64,000 bases of DNA from UBA4416 sp040386075 (GCA_040386075.1 JAZKGE010000027.1:124001-188000); one strand, 5' to 3'; positions 27,973 to 36,427 are shown, numbered from the stretch's first letter. The notes: a model not told the origin generated them from the sequence alone. Numbers and translations are program-made.

Positions 27973-28749
27973 TTAGAATTCGACGCCAATTATCGACACA
28001 TCGTCGGTTTGTTTTGTATTTCCTTTCCAGGTATCAAATACAAATTCCAGAAATTCATGCTGCTCTTCCAATGGCAACGATTGAGTATGAACTAAAATAT
28101 CAAGCAATCTTTTGCGACTGAACTTTTTCAGGTCATACGAATCGAACTGGTGTTTTAACCCATCTGAAAAAAAATAGAGGCGTGATTTTTCTTCTAACTT
28201 TAAGGTATATGTGTCAAAGGTTCTGTTTTTTTCTATTTGCCAGCCACCTATTGGGTAACTGTTACCTTTGTGTGTAGAGATCACATTGTTTTGATAGATG
28301 GCAAATTCACCTCCGGCACAGGCATACTGAAATTCATTGGTTTTGGTGTTATATGAGATCAATGTTACTTCCAACCAGTCGTTATTGTATTGGGAATCAC
28401 TTAACTCATTATTAAATGTTTCGATCCATTTTTTGTCCAGTTCCGTCAAATAATCACCAACATTAGTAAAATTCTTTTGGATCACGTAGTTTAATAAGCT
28501 AATGCCAAGTACAGATAGCATGGCACCGGATACGCCGTGACCTGTACAATCTGCTAAGGCGAAATAAATAATGTCGTTTTTTGAAGTGAGCCAGTAAAAA
28601 TCACCACCGATCTTATCCTGTGGTTTGTAAAAGACAAAATGATCCCTGAAATTTTTTTCAAAATGGCGGGTTTTGGGCAATAGACCATATTGAATGGTTT
28701 GAGCATACACTAAACTGTTTTCGTGATCTGTAATGGTTGTTTGTAACAT
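27973..28749 (-). CDS. SpoIIE/PP2C-type serine phosphatase
   Basis: 258 residues with the SpoIIE phosphatase domain and almost nothing else: AQTIQYGLLPKT, the metal-binding KIGGDFYWL, FALADCTGHGVSGAMLSVLG, CAGGEFAIYQ, FFSDGLKHQFD, and the terminal Asp pair TDDVSIIGVEF. These domains dephosphorylate serine on anti-sigma antagonists or other regulators. Here there is no fused sensor domain, and no anti-sigma or STAS gene nearby. It lies between the receptor and the PhoB-like regulator genes, so a role in a partner-switching or response-regulator circuit is possible but unsupported. Its C-terminus is complete, as the final DD motif is intact. Confidence 0.85.
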   Translation of the reverse strand: MLQTTITDHENSLVYAQTIQYGLLPKTRHFEKNFRDHFVFYKPQDKIGGDFYWLTSKNDIIYFALADCTGHGVSGAMLSVLGISLLNYVIQKNFTNVGDYLTELDKKWIETFNNELSDSQYNNDWLEVTLISYNTKTNEFQYACAGGEFAIYQNNVISTHKGNSYPIGGWQIEKNRTFDTYTLKLEEKSRLYFFSDGLKHQFDSYDLKKFSRKRLLDILVHTQSLPLEEQHEFLEFVFDTWKGNTKQTDDVSIIGVEF

Positions 28750-28964
28750 AAGGGGCCTATATTCGTTGGCACAAACATCCGACTTCTAAATTAACTGAAC
28801 CGTAAAGATATATTAGCTTAATATTATGAAAAACATTTGCAACAGTCTTTGTAAATAATCTTTATTGTTTTACAAGCAGATGTTTTTTTGAGTTGTCTTT
28901 TAAATTAAACGTTTAAAGGCAACGTATTATTTATTGGTCGAATAAATAAAATGTTAACCTGTGC

Positions 28965-29369
28965 TTAGTCTAATTTGTTGTTTTTTATTTTTAATAAACT
29001 TGTATTTAGTATCACAATGCAATTTATACCTAATTGTGCGGTTTCGGTGATCTTTTTTTCGGGGTATTGATATCTTAATTCTTTACCGATCGATTTATAA
29101 AGATCGATGAATAGTTCAATATCTTTCAAAACCTTTTTTGATACCTTTGTTTTTAGGGCTGGGTTGGCATCCAATTCTATTTTAATATGACTGATGAGAT
29201 TAGACGTTTTTATTTTTTGGTCAATTACTTCCTGTTTTAATTCGTCTTTTACAATTTGTTTTAAGGCTTTGTTGATCAAAATGTACGACAGGTTAATGGA
29301 TTCAATAAGATATCCATTATCAAATGATTTCTTGTTTTTATCGATCAATAGTTTAATTGTAATTGCCAT
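28965..29369 (-). CDS. Small helical protein of unknown function
   Basis: 134 residues, no signal peptide. Predicted from composition to be mostly alpha-helical, with repeated Lys/Glu/Ile patterns (SYILINKALKQIVKDELKQE, then KVSKKVLKDIELFIDLYKSI). I do not recognise the family; a HEPN-like helical bundle would fit the pattern but no catalytic R-x4-6-H motif is evident. It is divergent from the PhoB-like regulator gene (234 bases between starts) and upstream of the SpoIIE gene in the same direction, with a 215-base gap that contains a perfect 12-bp palindrome TTAAACGTTTAA at 28905-28916. Confidence 0.6.
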   Translation of the reverse strand: MAITIKLLIDKNKKSFDNGYLIESINLSYILINKALKQIVKDELKQEVIDQKIKTSNLISHIKIELDANPALKTKVSKKVLKDIELFIDLYKSIGKELRYQYPEKKITETAQLGINCIVILNTSLLKIKNNKLD

Positions 29370-29492
29370 GTGTAAATTATTTTGACGAAACTAGTAAAGC
29401 AATTGTAAACTTTGTATTAAATATAATTTCTGACCTTTGTAACATATTTGAAAAATGGGGCAACGGATTTTTCAAATTTAACTTCATTTTTG

Positions 29493-29588
29493 CGCTGAAA
29501 CATTACCTTAACATTAAGTTACGCTGAAAAATAAGACTATTTCTTAATATTTATTTAACTTTAACCTCAGGGTTTAAGGTTAACTTTG
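29493..29588 (+). promoter_or_regulatory. Autoregulated-looking promoter of the PhoB-like regulator gene
   Basis: CATTACCTTAA (29501-29511) and CATTAAGTTAC (29512-29522) form an 11-bp direct repeat, itself bracketed by direct copies of CGCTGAAA (29493-29500 and 29522-29529). Further down, TTTAACC (29560-29566) and GGTTTAA (29571-29577) form a perfect 7-bp inverted repeat abutting TAACTTTG (29581-29588), an exact -7 box 15 bases before the start codon. No -33 TTTG is present, as expected if a bound activator replaces it. Eleven-base direct repeats are the known geometry of PhoB and PhoP boxes in other phyla. Confidence 0.65.
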
Positions 29589-29603
29589 TGCCGATAGAAA
29601 GAT

Positions 29604-30293
29604 ATGAGTACAGAAAACAGTTTATATAAAATATTGCTTGTTGATGATGAGCAGGATATTTTAGATTTTTTAAGTTATAATTTAAAAAAAGAAGGGTTCC
29701 AGGTGTACACCGCTCTTAACGGGCGCGACGCTGTAAATATTGCGAAAAAAGAAATTCCTCATTTGATCGTCCTGGATGTGATGATGCCTGAAATGGATGG
29801 GATTGATACCTGCAGAGAAATAAGGGATATTTCGGGTTTAAAGGACATTATGATCGCTTTTTTGAGCGCCAGAAACGAAGATTATTCACAGATCGCAGGT
29901 TTTGAGGTTGGAGCAGATGATTATATCACTAAACCCATCAAACCAAGGGTGTTTATCAGTCGTATCAAAGCCTTATTAAGAAGGTATTCTCCTGATCAGC
30001 AGAAATCTACTGAGGTAGATCTTGGTGGAATTAAAATTGATAAAGAAAGATACAGTGTTTATAAAGATAATGTAGAGATAGCTTTCCCTAAAAAAGAGTT
30101 CAAATTATTGTCATTATTAGCAAGTAAGCCCGGAAAAGTATTTACCCGCGAATTTATTTTGGAACAGGTTTGGGGCGATGAAGTGGTTGTAGGCGACAGA
30201 ACCATTGATGTTCACATTCGTAAGCTTCGTGAAAAATTGGGGGATAATTATATCAAAACCATTAAAGGAATAGGCTATAAGTTTGAATTTTAA
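29604..30293 (+). CDS. OmpR/PhoB-family response regulator
   Basis: 229 residues. A canonical receiver with the acidic pair D14-D15, phosphoacceptor D58 (VLDVMMPEMDG), switch S88 and K110 (TKPIKP) is followed by an OmpR-type winged helix (about 132-228; FPKKEFKLLSLLASKPGKVF, RTIDVHIRKLREKLG, IKTIKGIGYKF). It should bind tandem direct repeats upstream of target genes. No histidine kinase is adjacent. The upstream region carries elements also found before the receptor, beta-helix T9SS and choice-of-anchor I genes, which suggests it controls them and itself. The close resemblance to Bacteroidota PhoB-type regulators supports a phosphate link, but this is inference. Confidence 0.92.
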   Translation: MSTENSLYKILLVDDEQDILDFLSYNLKKEGFQVYTALNGRDAVNIAKKEIPHLIVLDVMMPEMDGIDTCREIRDISGLKDIMIAFLSARNEDYSQIAGFEVGADDYITKPIKPRVFISRIKALLRRYSPDQQKSTEVDLGGIKIDKERYSVYKDNVEIAFPKKEFKLLSLLASKPGKVFTREFILEQVWGDEVVVGDRTIDVHIRKLREKLGDNYIKTIKGIGYKFEF

Positions 30294-30295
30294 GT

Positions 30296-30324
30296 ATAAG
30301 CGATCTTTGATCGCTTATTTTTTT
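30296..30324 (+). terminator. Terminator of the PhoB-like regulator gene
   Basis: ATAAGCGATC / GATCGCTTAT with a TTT loop and a run of seven T residues, beginning 2 bases after the stop. It overlaps the 3' end of the convergent gene at 30315. Confidence 0.88.
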
Positions 30325-31322
30325 GTTTCATTATAGGTCTTTATGTAATCAGCCCAGCTTACAGTTTTATATTTGTCCTCGGCGTAATATTTCAGGATCG
30401 GTAATAAAGCTTTAGGGTTCAGGAAAGAATTCAATGCATCCAGCGTATTTTGCTTGTCATCTAAAACAGCAATTGTTGGAAATTGTAAACGGTTGTTGGT
30501 TGCCTTTGCTGCAAATGTATTTAAGGGATAGCCATTCAATAAATTTTTAAAACACTTCTCGCCTCTAAAGATGATCGTGTCATTACTTTCTGCATCAAAA
30601 TTCATTAGATAAAAGTGCTTGTTAATGTAATTTGCGATGCTTGTGTCCTTTAACGTTGTAGCAGTTTGAACTTTACAGGAATTACAAAAACCTGCGTAAA
30701 TATTGATCAGTATTTTTTTTGGATTTTTTTTCTGTAATTTCTCTATTTCCTTTAAGCTGTATGACTTTACATGCTTTTTGGTAAACACAGTGTCATAAAA
30801 TGTATGTTCAAATTGTGTGGCAAACTCTTCGTATGGCGATGATTTGTAGACGTTTTCAACCGTATAGATCAAGAGCGGTTCAAGTTTTTTTTCTTCTAAA
30901 AAACCTTGCGACAATAAATTATATTCAAAATTATTGGATACAAATATCGTCGACGGGTAACTTAAACTGGTGCCTAAAAATTTAATTGCCAGTTCGTGTG
31001 GGGTTTTAGGATTAGGTGATGTAGGTTTGTATACTTTTCCATTATATTCGATCGTATCTTTGGTCTCAGCATTGAACTTTATGGGATAAAAAAATTGGTT
31101 TACATAACCTGCAATGTTTGGATTTGAATAAGTGGTTTTCATCATGTGCTTACACCAGCCGCACCAATCTGTGTATACATCGATCAAAAAAGGTTTTGGT
31201 TGTTTCTTATTCAATTCCTGTGCTTCTTTTATAGTCAACCATTTTACTAACCCGTCATCAGATTGAGCAAAAATTTTCATACTTAAGATTAAGAAGACGG
31301 ATACTACTTTTAACGATTTCAT
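30315..31322 (-). CDS. Secreted protein with two thioredoxin-fold domains
   Basis: 335 residues. A signal peptide ends near MKIFAQ. Two successive thioredoxin-like units follow. The first has DVYTDWCGWCKHMM (CGWC, about residues 52-55). The second has INIYAGFCNSCKVQ (CNSC, about 208-211). Each is followed by a YxxxxFYPIKFNAET or YxxxxFYLMNFDAES segment, showing internal duplication. The repeats resemble the DUF255/thioredoxin_7 group common in Bacteroidota. It should act in the periplasm as a thiol-disulfide oxidoreductase. It is divergent from the T9SS gene at 31378, with 55 bases between starts, and convergent with the PhoB-like gene. Confidence 0.82.
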   Translation of the reverse strand: MKSLKVVSVFLILSMKIFAQSDDGLVKWLTIKEAQELNKKQPKPFLIDVYTDWCGWCKHMMKTTYSNPNIAGYVNQFFYPIKFNAETKDTIEYNGKVYKPTSPNPKTPHELAIKFLGTSLSYPSTIFVSNNFEYNLLSQGFLEEKKLEPLLIYTVENVYKSSPYEEFATQFEHTFYDTVFTKKHVKSYSLKEIEKLQKKNPKKILINIYAGFCNSCKVQTATTLKDTSIANYINKHFYLMNFDAESNDTIIFRGEKCFKNLLNGYPLNTFAAKATNNRLQFPTIAVLDDKQNTLDALNSFLNPKALLPILKYYAEDKYKTVSWADYIKTYNETKK

Positions 31323-31346
31323 AATGCAAAAATCGATTATTTTTCG

Positions 31347-31354
31347 TAGTTTTG
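31347..31354 (+). promoter_or_regulatory. -7 promoter element TAGTTTTG before the 31378 gene
   Basis: Exact TAnnTTTG match 23 bases before the start codon; no -33 TTTG at the usual distance. Confidence 0.45.
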
Positions 31355-31377
31355 ATCATAATTTATAAAAAAATAAC

Positions 31378-32334
31378 ATGATAAAACATTTACTTACTAT
31401 TACTTTATTGTCGGCCGGTTTAACAGCAGGTGCACAATCTTTTTCAGGGATGTATCCATTTACATCGGTTTCTACAAGCACACTTACCGGCAATACAGGA
31501 ACTACCGATCCAACACTTCCTCCTGTAGCTGTAGGTGTTACATTTGGTTCTTTTACAGCAGTAGGTACACCAAGTAATACTTCTGCCAGTGGTGTTTTTG
31601 CTTTTTCAGGTTGGTCAACCGGGGCAACTAATGGAAATGATACTTATTCTGCAATGACACAAACTGTGGATCTGACTAAGTATTATGATGTATCTCTTAC
31701 ACCACAGATCGGATATGAAGTTTCTTTAACAAGCATAACTTTTAATATGAACCGTTCGGGAACAGGGCCAAGAACATTTGTATGGAGGAGTAATAGAGAT
31801 GTATTTGCTTCAAATTTACCTGCCAGTGCTGGTACAAATACAAATATCAGCGTTCAGGCAAGTAATGTTTTTTTATGGACAGCAGATACTTATACGTCTA
31901 GTGCCCAACAAAGAGGGCTAACTGTAAATTTAAGCGGAACTGATTTTACAAGCCAAACCACTGCCTATAACTTTAGAGTTTATCCATATAATGCAGAAGC
32001 CACTGGTGGAACCTTTAGAATTGATACAGTTATATTTAATGGTTCGGCATCCTTAGCTACCAGCATCGGAAAATTGAGCTTCGATCTTAACTCGAATTTA
32101 CATGTTTACCCGGTCCCTAGCCATGATGGTGTAGTGTTCATTGAAAGCAAAAATGCTGTAGATGTTTCTAAAATTGAAGTATTAGATGTTTTAGGAAACG
32201 TAGTTATATCAAATTCATCTAAAAATGATGCAAAGATCAAATTAAATTTAGCCGATATGCCAAACGGCAATTATTTTGTGAGAGTATATTCAGGTAACTC
32301 AGTTTCTACCAAAAAAATAGTTGTTCTTAAATAA
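31378..32334 (+). CDS. Secreted T9SS-sorted protein of unknown function
   Basis: 318 residues. A signal peptide ends near TAGAQS. The body (residues ~20-225) is Ser/Thr/Gly/Asn-rich beta sequence; FAFSGWSTGATNGNDT and VSLTSITFNMNRSGTGPRTF resemble the jelly-roll domains of secreted Bacteroidota proteins that precede a sorting signal. The C-terminus is a T9SS type A domain (LHVYPVPSHDGVVFIE ... NGNYFVRVYSGNSVSTKK). No catalytic motif was seen. It has its own promoter match and a strong terminator, so it is a single-gene unit. Confidence 0.75.
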   Translation: MIKHLLTITLLSAGLTAGAQSFSGMYPFTSVSTSTLTGNTGTTDPTLPPVAVGVTFGSFTAVGTPSNTSASGVFAFSGWSTGATNGNDTYSAMTQTVDLTKYYDVSLTPQIGYEVSLTSITFNMNRSGTGPRTFVWRSNRDVFASNLPASAGTNTNISVQASNVFLWTADTYTSSAQQRGLTVNLSGTDFTSQTTAYNFRVYPYNAEATGGTFRIDTVIFNGSASLATSIGKLSFDLNSNLHVYPVPSHDGVVFIESKNAVDVSKIEVLDVLGNVVISNSSKNDAKIKLNLADMPNGNYFVRVYSGNSVSTKKIVVLK

Positions 32335-32351
32335 AAGTAAACATATATTTA

Positions 32352-32386
32352 AAAGCGTGCATTTTTATAATGCACGCTTTTTTTAT
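32352..32386. terminator. Bidirectional terminator between 31378 and 32383 genes
   Basis: AAAGCGTGCAT / ATGCACGCTTT, 11-bp perfect stem with a 7-base loop and T-run to the right, A-run to the left; it serves both convergent genes. Confidence 0.85.
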
Positions 32387-32586
32387 TTAACGCTTACAAT
32401 ACCTCCTGAACAGCTGCCTGAACATCTTTTTTCTGCCTTGTTTTTTGAAAGTGCTTTTACCTGGCCTGTGGTATAAGTGTCAGTACTTCCTTCATAGGTA
32501 CATTTACAGGCATATGTCTTATAACAAGCGCTGGTAGTTAATAGAATCGCTATTGAGATAAACAGCATCATTATTTTTGATTTCAT
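32383..32586 (-). CDS. Small Cys-rich lipoprotein
   Basis: 67 residues. The lipobox TTSAC (Cys near residue 21) predicts lipid attachment. The mature part has the pattern C-YKTY-ACKC, then SKNKAEKRC and SGSC, giving five cysteines in about 45 residues besides the lipidated one. It shares this layout with the next gene upstream on the same strand (32616), so the two are tandem paralogues. Function unknown; the spacing could suit metal binding or disulfides. Confidence 0.65.
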   Translation of the reverse strand: MKSKIMMLFISIAILLTTSACYKTYACKCTYEGSTDTYTTGQVKALSKNKAEKRCSGSCSGGIVSVK

Positions 32587-32615
32587 GGTTTAAAGGATTA
32601 AAAGGTTTAGATAAT

Positions 32616-32822
32616 TTATTGGTTTAATGAACAGTCACTACTACTATCGCTTATATTTTCGCATGAACGTTTGGCTTTATTAAGCGACCTTTCTTTTTGA
32701 CTATGCACAAAAACAGTATCTCTGTCGTTTAATTGCTGGTGACAGTAGCAGTTATAATTTTTATTGCAAGAGGCCATAGCCAATCCTGCGCTTGCAATAG
32801 CAAGCATGATGGTTTTTTTCAT
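32616..32822 (-). CDS. Small Cys-rich lipoprotein, paralogue of the 32383 protein
   Basis: 68 residues. Lipobox MASC (Cys at residue 19). The mature part begins NKNYNCYC and continues to LNKAKRSC and DCSLNQ, matching the YxCxC ... NKA[KE][RK]xC layout of the neighbouring gene. The two differ strongly between the conserved positions. The genes are 29 bases apart on the same strand and are likely an operon. Nothing more can be said of function. Confidence 0.65.
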   Translation of the reverse strand: MKKTIMLAIASAGLAMASCNKNYNCYCHQQLNDRDTVFVHSQKERSLNKAKRSCENISDSSSDCSLNQ

Positions 32823-32965
32823 AAGATTGTTTATTGGTTAGTAATATCAGCCGGCCAAGCTGTTATTGTACGTACTGTAAAATTTATTCTATAGTAAACG
32901 GTTTTTTTATAAAACGAGCTACGCCCGAATTTATTGTACAATAAAATACTTTCCGAAAGTGGAAA

Positions 32966-33610
32966 TTATTTTTCGTTAAAGTTTATGTGTTTGCCCATTG
33001 TTCCTTTGAATCGATACCAAAAACTTTGTGTAGCTGTAATAGGAACAAAATTTTGAATCTTGTATGGCAGGTAGGTAATTTCAGGAACATGATGAGGAAG
33101 CGTTTTCAAGGTGTCGAAAATTACAGGCAAATACTGCAGATCTTTTAAACGACGTTTCCCAAAACGATATGTCATACGGGTTTGAAAAGGATCGGTTGAC
33201 AGTGCAATTTTATTATAACCTAAAGATTTTGCCAGTTTGTAACTGTACCATACATTTTCTGTACTATGTTGCGCTCTGCCTTCAACAATAATATCCTCGG
33301 CTGGCACACCAAATTCAATGGCATACAATTTCATGATCTCTGCCTCTACATAAGGCGAATAAACTGAGCTGCCACTCATGATTATTTTTTTTGTAGTTCC
33401 GTTCTTGTATAAATGTATGGCCCACAAAACACGCATCTGCATAGTGGCATCCCATTTGGGCTCTATAAAGGGTACACCAGGAACTATAATTGCATCGTAT
33501 TGCTTGTTTGCCTTTAACGCACGTTTGTTAAGCTTTGCAGCTGATGGCTGAAATAAAGCACAAGAACTCACAATGAAAATAAGGGCTAATAAAAAAAAAT
33601 GTTTATTCAT
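32966..33610 (-). CDS. YdcF/DUF218-like lipoprotein
   Basis: 214 residues. Lipobox VSSC (Cys 17). The DUF218 Rossmann-like core is visible: YDAIIVPGVPFI, then KIIMSGSSVYSPYVEAEIMK, AIEFGVPAEDIIVEGRAQHS, TENVWYSYKLAKSLGYNKIA and TDPFQTRMTYRF. DUF218 includes YdcF and ElyC/SanA, of uncertain enzymology but connected to envelope precursor metabolism. It would sit at the periplasmic face of a membrane. It stands alone, divergent from recQ. Confidence 0.8.
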   Translation of the reverse strand: MNKHFFLLALIFIVSSCALFQPSAAKLNKRALKANKQYDAIIVPGVPFIEPKWDATMQMRVLWAIHLYKNGTTKKIIMSGSSVYSPYVEAEIMKLYAIEFGVPAEDIIVEGRAQHSTENVWYSYKLAKSLGYNKIALSTDPFQTRMTYRFGKRRLKDLQYLPVIFDTLKTLPHHVPEITYLPYKIQNFVPITATQSFWYRFKGTMGKHINFNEK

Positions 33611-33775
33611 GAATTTCAGTTGATCGTTTCAATAAGCTTATACAAATAGGATGCTGTTTTGTTCAGTGAAAGGTACTATTTTATTTTTATCCTGTAGGTT
33701 ACAACGCTATCATTATCTTTGGTAATTGTTTATCTTGCCATAAAATTAGTATTTTAGAAATTCTATTCACTTAGT

Positions 33776-35683
33776 TTGACTCATAAAGAAGATATTTATT
33801 TTTATTTGAAAAAGCACTGGGGCTACGATTCGTTTCGCCCTTTGCAACAAAACATCATTGAGTCGGTTTTGGATAATAAGGATACGCTTGCTTTATTGCC
33901 TACGGGTGGCGGTAAATCCCTTTGCTTTCAAATTCCTGGATTAGTGATCGGAGGGACCTGCTTGGTGATCTCACCATTAATAGCCTTAATGAACGATCAG
34001 GTTCAGAATTTGAAAAGTAAAGGTATTAGTGCAGTTGCCATCACTTCGTCGATGAACATGAAGGAAATAGATATTGCTTTAAATAATGCAGCCTATGGCC
34101 ATGTGCAGTTCTTATATGTATCGCCCGAAAGAATAGAAAATGAAACTTTCAGACAACGCTTATCTTATTTGCCTGTCGGGTTGATAGCTATTGATGAAGC
34201 ACATTGCATTTCCCAATGGGGTTATGATTTTAGACCGAGTTATTTAAAGATAGCCGAGTTACGTGAATATTTTCCTAACGTGAACATGATTGCGGTAACG
34301 GCCAGTGCAACCAAGGAAGTAGTAGAAGACATCCAGCTAAAGCTCAATTTTAAAAACCAGGGTGTTTTCCGGCAATCGTTTGAGAGAAAGAACATTCGGT
34401 ATGTAGTTCAGTTGGAAGAAAATAAATACGAACGTTTATTAAAGATCATTCATAATATTGGCGGAACAGGAATTGTATATGTACGGAACCGCAAAAAAAC
34501 CGAAGAGATCAGTAAATGGTTGATGCAGAATAAAATTTCAGCTTCCTTTTATCATGCAGGTATAAATAGTAGCGAAAGAGCTACAATTCAACAAAACTGG
34601 ATAGAGAATAAGGCGCAGGTAATTGTAGCAACCAATGCTTTTGGTATGGGGATCGATAAACCCGATGTGCGTTTTGTAGTACACCTGGACCTGCCTGAAA
34701 GTCTGGAGGCTTATTTTCAGGAGGCGGGCAGGGCAGGACGCGATGAAAAGCCTGCTTATGCCGTTTTATTGTGTAATAACTTTGATGTGATCTCTTTGCA
34801 GGAACAGTACGAACAAAAAACGCCCAGTATTGAGGAGATCAGGCAGTCCTATCAGGCGATCTATAACTTTTATCAGATACCGGTAGAAAGCGGCGAAGGG
34901 TTATCAGTTAGTTTTGATATCAACGAAGTGACCCGAAATTATAATTTAAAACCGATTACTTTATTTAATTCAATTAAATGTTTGGAAAAGGAAGGCTATG
35001 TTTCATTTTTGGATAGTGGCTATGAACCTTCTAAAGTAATGATGGTAATGGGAAAAGATGATCTGTATAATTACCAGGTTAAATTTCCAAAGTACGAAGC
35101 TTTAATAAAAGTGCTCTTGAGAAGCTACGGAGGTTTGTATGAACAATATAGCCATATTAAAGAAAAAGATGTGGCTTATAGAGCAAAGATCTCTGAACAT
35201 GAATTAAGTTTGCAGTTAGAGAATTTACACATACAGGGCGTTATTTCATTCATTCCTCAAACCACTTTACCCAAACTGATCTTTTTACAGAACAGGATCA
35301 ATTTGAAATTCGAGAACATCAAACTAATCAATTATCCTGTATTAAAAGAAAAAGCATTAACCCGTATCAACTCTGTTGTAAATTATGTAACCGAAAAAAA
35401 TATTTGCCGTAGCCGTTTATTACTGTCGTATTTTAATGAAACCGATTTTAAGGATTGTCAGTACTGCGATGTATGTGTTGAAAAGCATAAGCATTATTTG
35501 AATACCGATGAGGGATTAATGGAAAATATAAAATTGGAGCTCGGTATACAATCATTAAAGCTAAAAGAACTAAACGATAAGTTTCAATCCATTAATCAAA
35601 AGCGTTTAATGGAAGTCATTAATAAAATGATTGATGACGAAGTATTGGTTATCGATCAGGAAAAGAATATTTATATAAAATAA
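33776..35683 (+). CDS. recQ: RecQ-type DNA helicase, short form without HRDC domain
   Basis: 635 residues. Motifs in order: FRPLQQNII (motif 0), LPTGGGKSLCFQIP (Walker A), AIDEAHCISQWGYDFRPSY (DEAH and RecQ aromatic loop), VTASATKEV, YVRNRKK, ATNAFGMGIDKPDVRFV and QEAGRAGRDEKPA. The zinc-binding site is formed by C..CQYCDVC near residue 560-580. A winged helix precedes a short C-terminal extension; no HRDC domain is recognisable. The frame is closed upstream by a stop at 33755 with no ATG, so the TTG at 33776 is the only reasonable start. It unwinds recombination and repair intermediates. The stop is one base from the next ATG, so the pair is coupled. Confidence 0.93.
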   Translation: MTHKEDIYFYLKKHWGYDSFRPLQQNIIESVLDNKDTLALLPTGGGKSLCFQIPGLVIGGTCLVISPLIALMNDQVQNLKSKGISAVAITSSMNMKEIDIALNNAAYGHVQFLYVSPERIENETFRQRLSYLPVGLIAIDEAHCISQWGYDFRPSYLKIAELREYFPNVNMIAVTASATKEVVEDIQLKLNFKNQGVFRQSFERKNIRYVVQLEENKYERLLKIIHNIGGTGIVYVRNRKKTEEISKWLMQNKISASFYHAGINSSERATIQQNWIENKAQVIVATNAFGMGIDKPDVRFVVHLDLPESLEAYFQEAGRAGRDEKPAYAVLLCNNFDVISLQEQYEQKTPSIEEIRQSYQAIYNFYQIPVESGEGLSVSFDINEVTRNYNLKPITLFNSIKCLEKEGYVSFLDSGYEPSKVMMVMGKDDLYNYQVKFPKYEALIKVLLRSYGGLYEQYSHIKEKDVAYRAKISEHELSLQLENLHIQGVISFIPQTTLPKLIFLQNRINLKFENIKLINYPVLKEKALTRINSVVNYVTEKNICRSRLLLSYFNETDFKDCQYCDVCVEKHKHYLNTDEGLMENIKLELGIQSLKLKELNDKFQSINQKRLMEVINKMIDDEVLVIDQEKNIYIK

Positions 35684-35684
35684 C

Positions 35685-36395
35685 ATGCAGGAATCAGGTA
35701 CACTTTATTTATTACCGGTTGGGTTAGGAGATTGCGATCTAGAGGATGTACTTCCAAAACGTAATTTAGACCTGGTTAAAACGCTCACCTACTTTATTGC
35801 AGAAAATGCAAAGGAGGCGCGTGCTTTTTTAAAACAATGTGCTTACCCAGAGATCAGTAGGGCACAATTATCATTGGTAAACCAGCATGTAAAGACGGAT
35901 GAACTTAACACCTTTTTAAGCCCTCTCTTACAGGGACATCACATGGGTTTAATGAGTGATGCCGGTTGTCCGGGTATTGCAGATCCGGGTGCCGAAATTA
36001 TTCAAATGGCTCATAAAAAAGGAATTAAGCTTGTTCCTTTAGTGGGACCAAGTTCTATTGTTTTGTCTATCATGGCAAGTGGGTTTAACGGACAAAATTT
36101 TGCATTCAATGGTTATCTGCCAATTGACAAGAATGATAGAAGTCGACGTATTAAAGAACTGGAACAATTATGTGGTAAGCATAAGCAAGCCCAGTTTTTT
36201 ATTGAAACGCCTTACCGCAATGCAAACTTGTTTGAGGATCTCTTAAAGACCTTACAACCTAATGTGCTTTTATTAGTTGCTACGCACATCACATTAAATG
36301 ATGAAAGTATAATGGTGAAACCTGTTTCTGCCTGGAAAAAAACTACCGCCCCTGAGTTCTACAAAAAGCCTACGGTTTTTGGAATTTATGTCTGA
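35685..36395 (+). CDS. SAM-dependent tetrapyrrole-methylase-fold protein (RsmI-like)
   Basis: 236 residues. GTLYLLPVGLGDCDLEDVLP at the N-terminus matches the short methylase family related to RsmI, which methylates 16S rRNA C1402 2'-OH. MGLMSDAGCPGIADPGAEI and LVPLVGPSSIVLSIMASGFNG are the SAM-binding and substrate loops (DAGxPGxADPG, GPSAxxxAL in RsmI). Many Bacteroidota carry both true RsmI and a shorter relative like this, so rRNA methylation is not certain. One base after recQ, hence in the same transcript. Confidence 0.82.
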   Translation: MQESGTLYLLPVGLGDCDLEDVLPKRNLDLVKTLTYFIAENAKEARAFLKQCAYPEISRAQLSLVNQHVKTDELNTFLSPLLQGHHMGLMSDAGCPGIADPGAEIIQMAHKKGIKLVPLVGPSSIVLSIMASGFNGQNFAFNGYLPIDKNDRSRRIKELEQLCGKHKQAQFFIETPYRNANLFEDLLKTLQPNVLLLVATHITLNDESIMVKPVSAWKKTTAPEFYKKPTVFGIYV

Positions 36396-36399
36396 GATT

Positions 36400-36427
36400 T
36401 TAACACTTGTTAACATCGACTAACCTC
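36400..36427 (+). promoter_or_regulatory. Three TTAACA-like steps upstream of the M43 protease gene
   Basis: TTAACAC (36400), TTAACAT (36410) and CTAACCT (36420) occur at exactly 10-base intervals, about 150 bases before the protease start. They resemble, but do not match, the CATTACCTTAA sites of the 20-30 kb region. Could be chance in AT-rich DNA. Confidence 0.25.
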
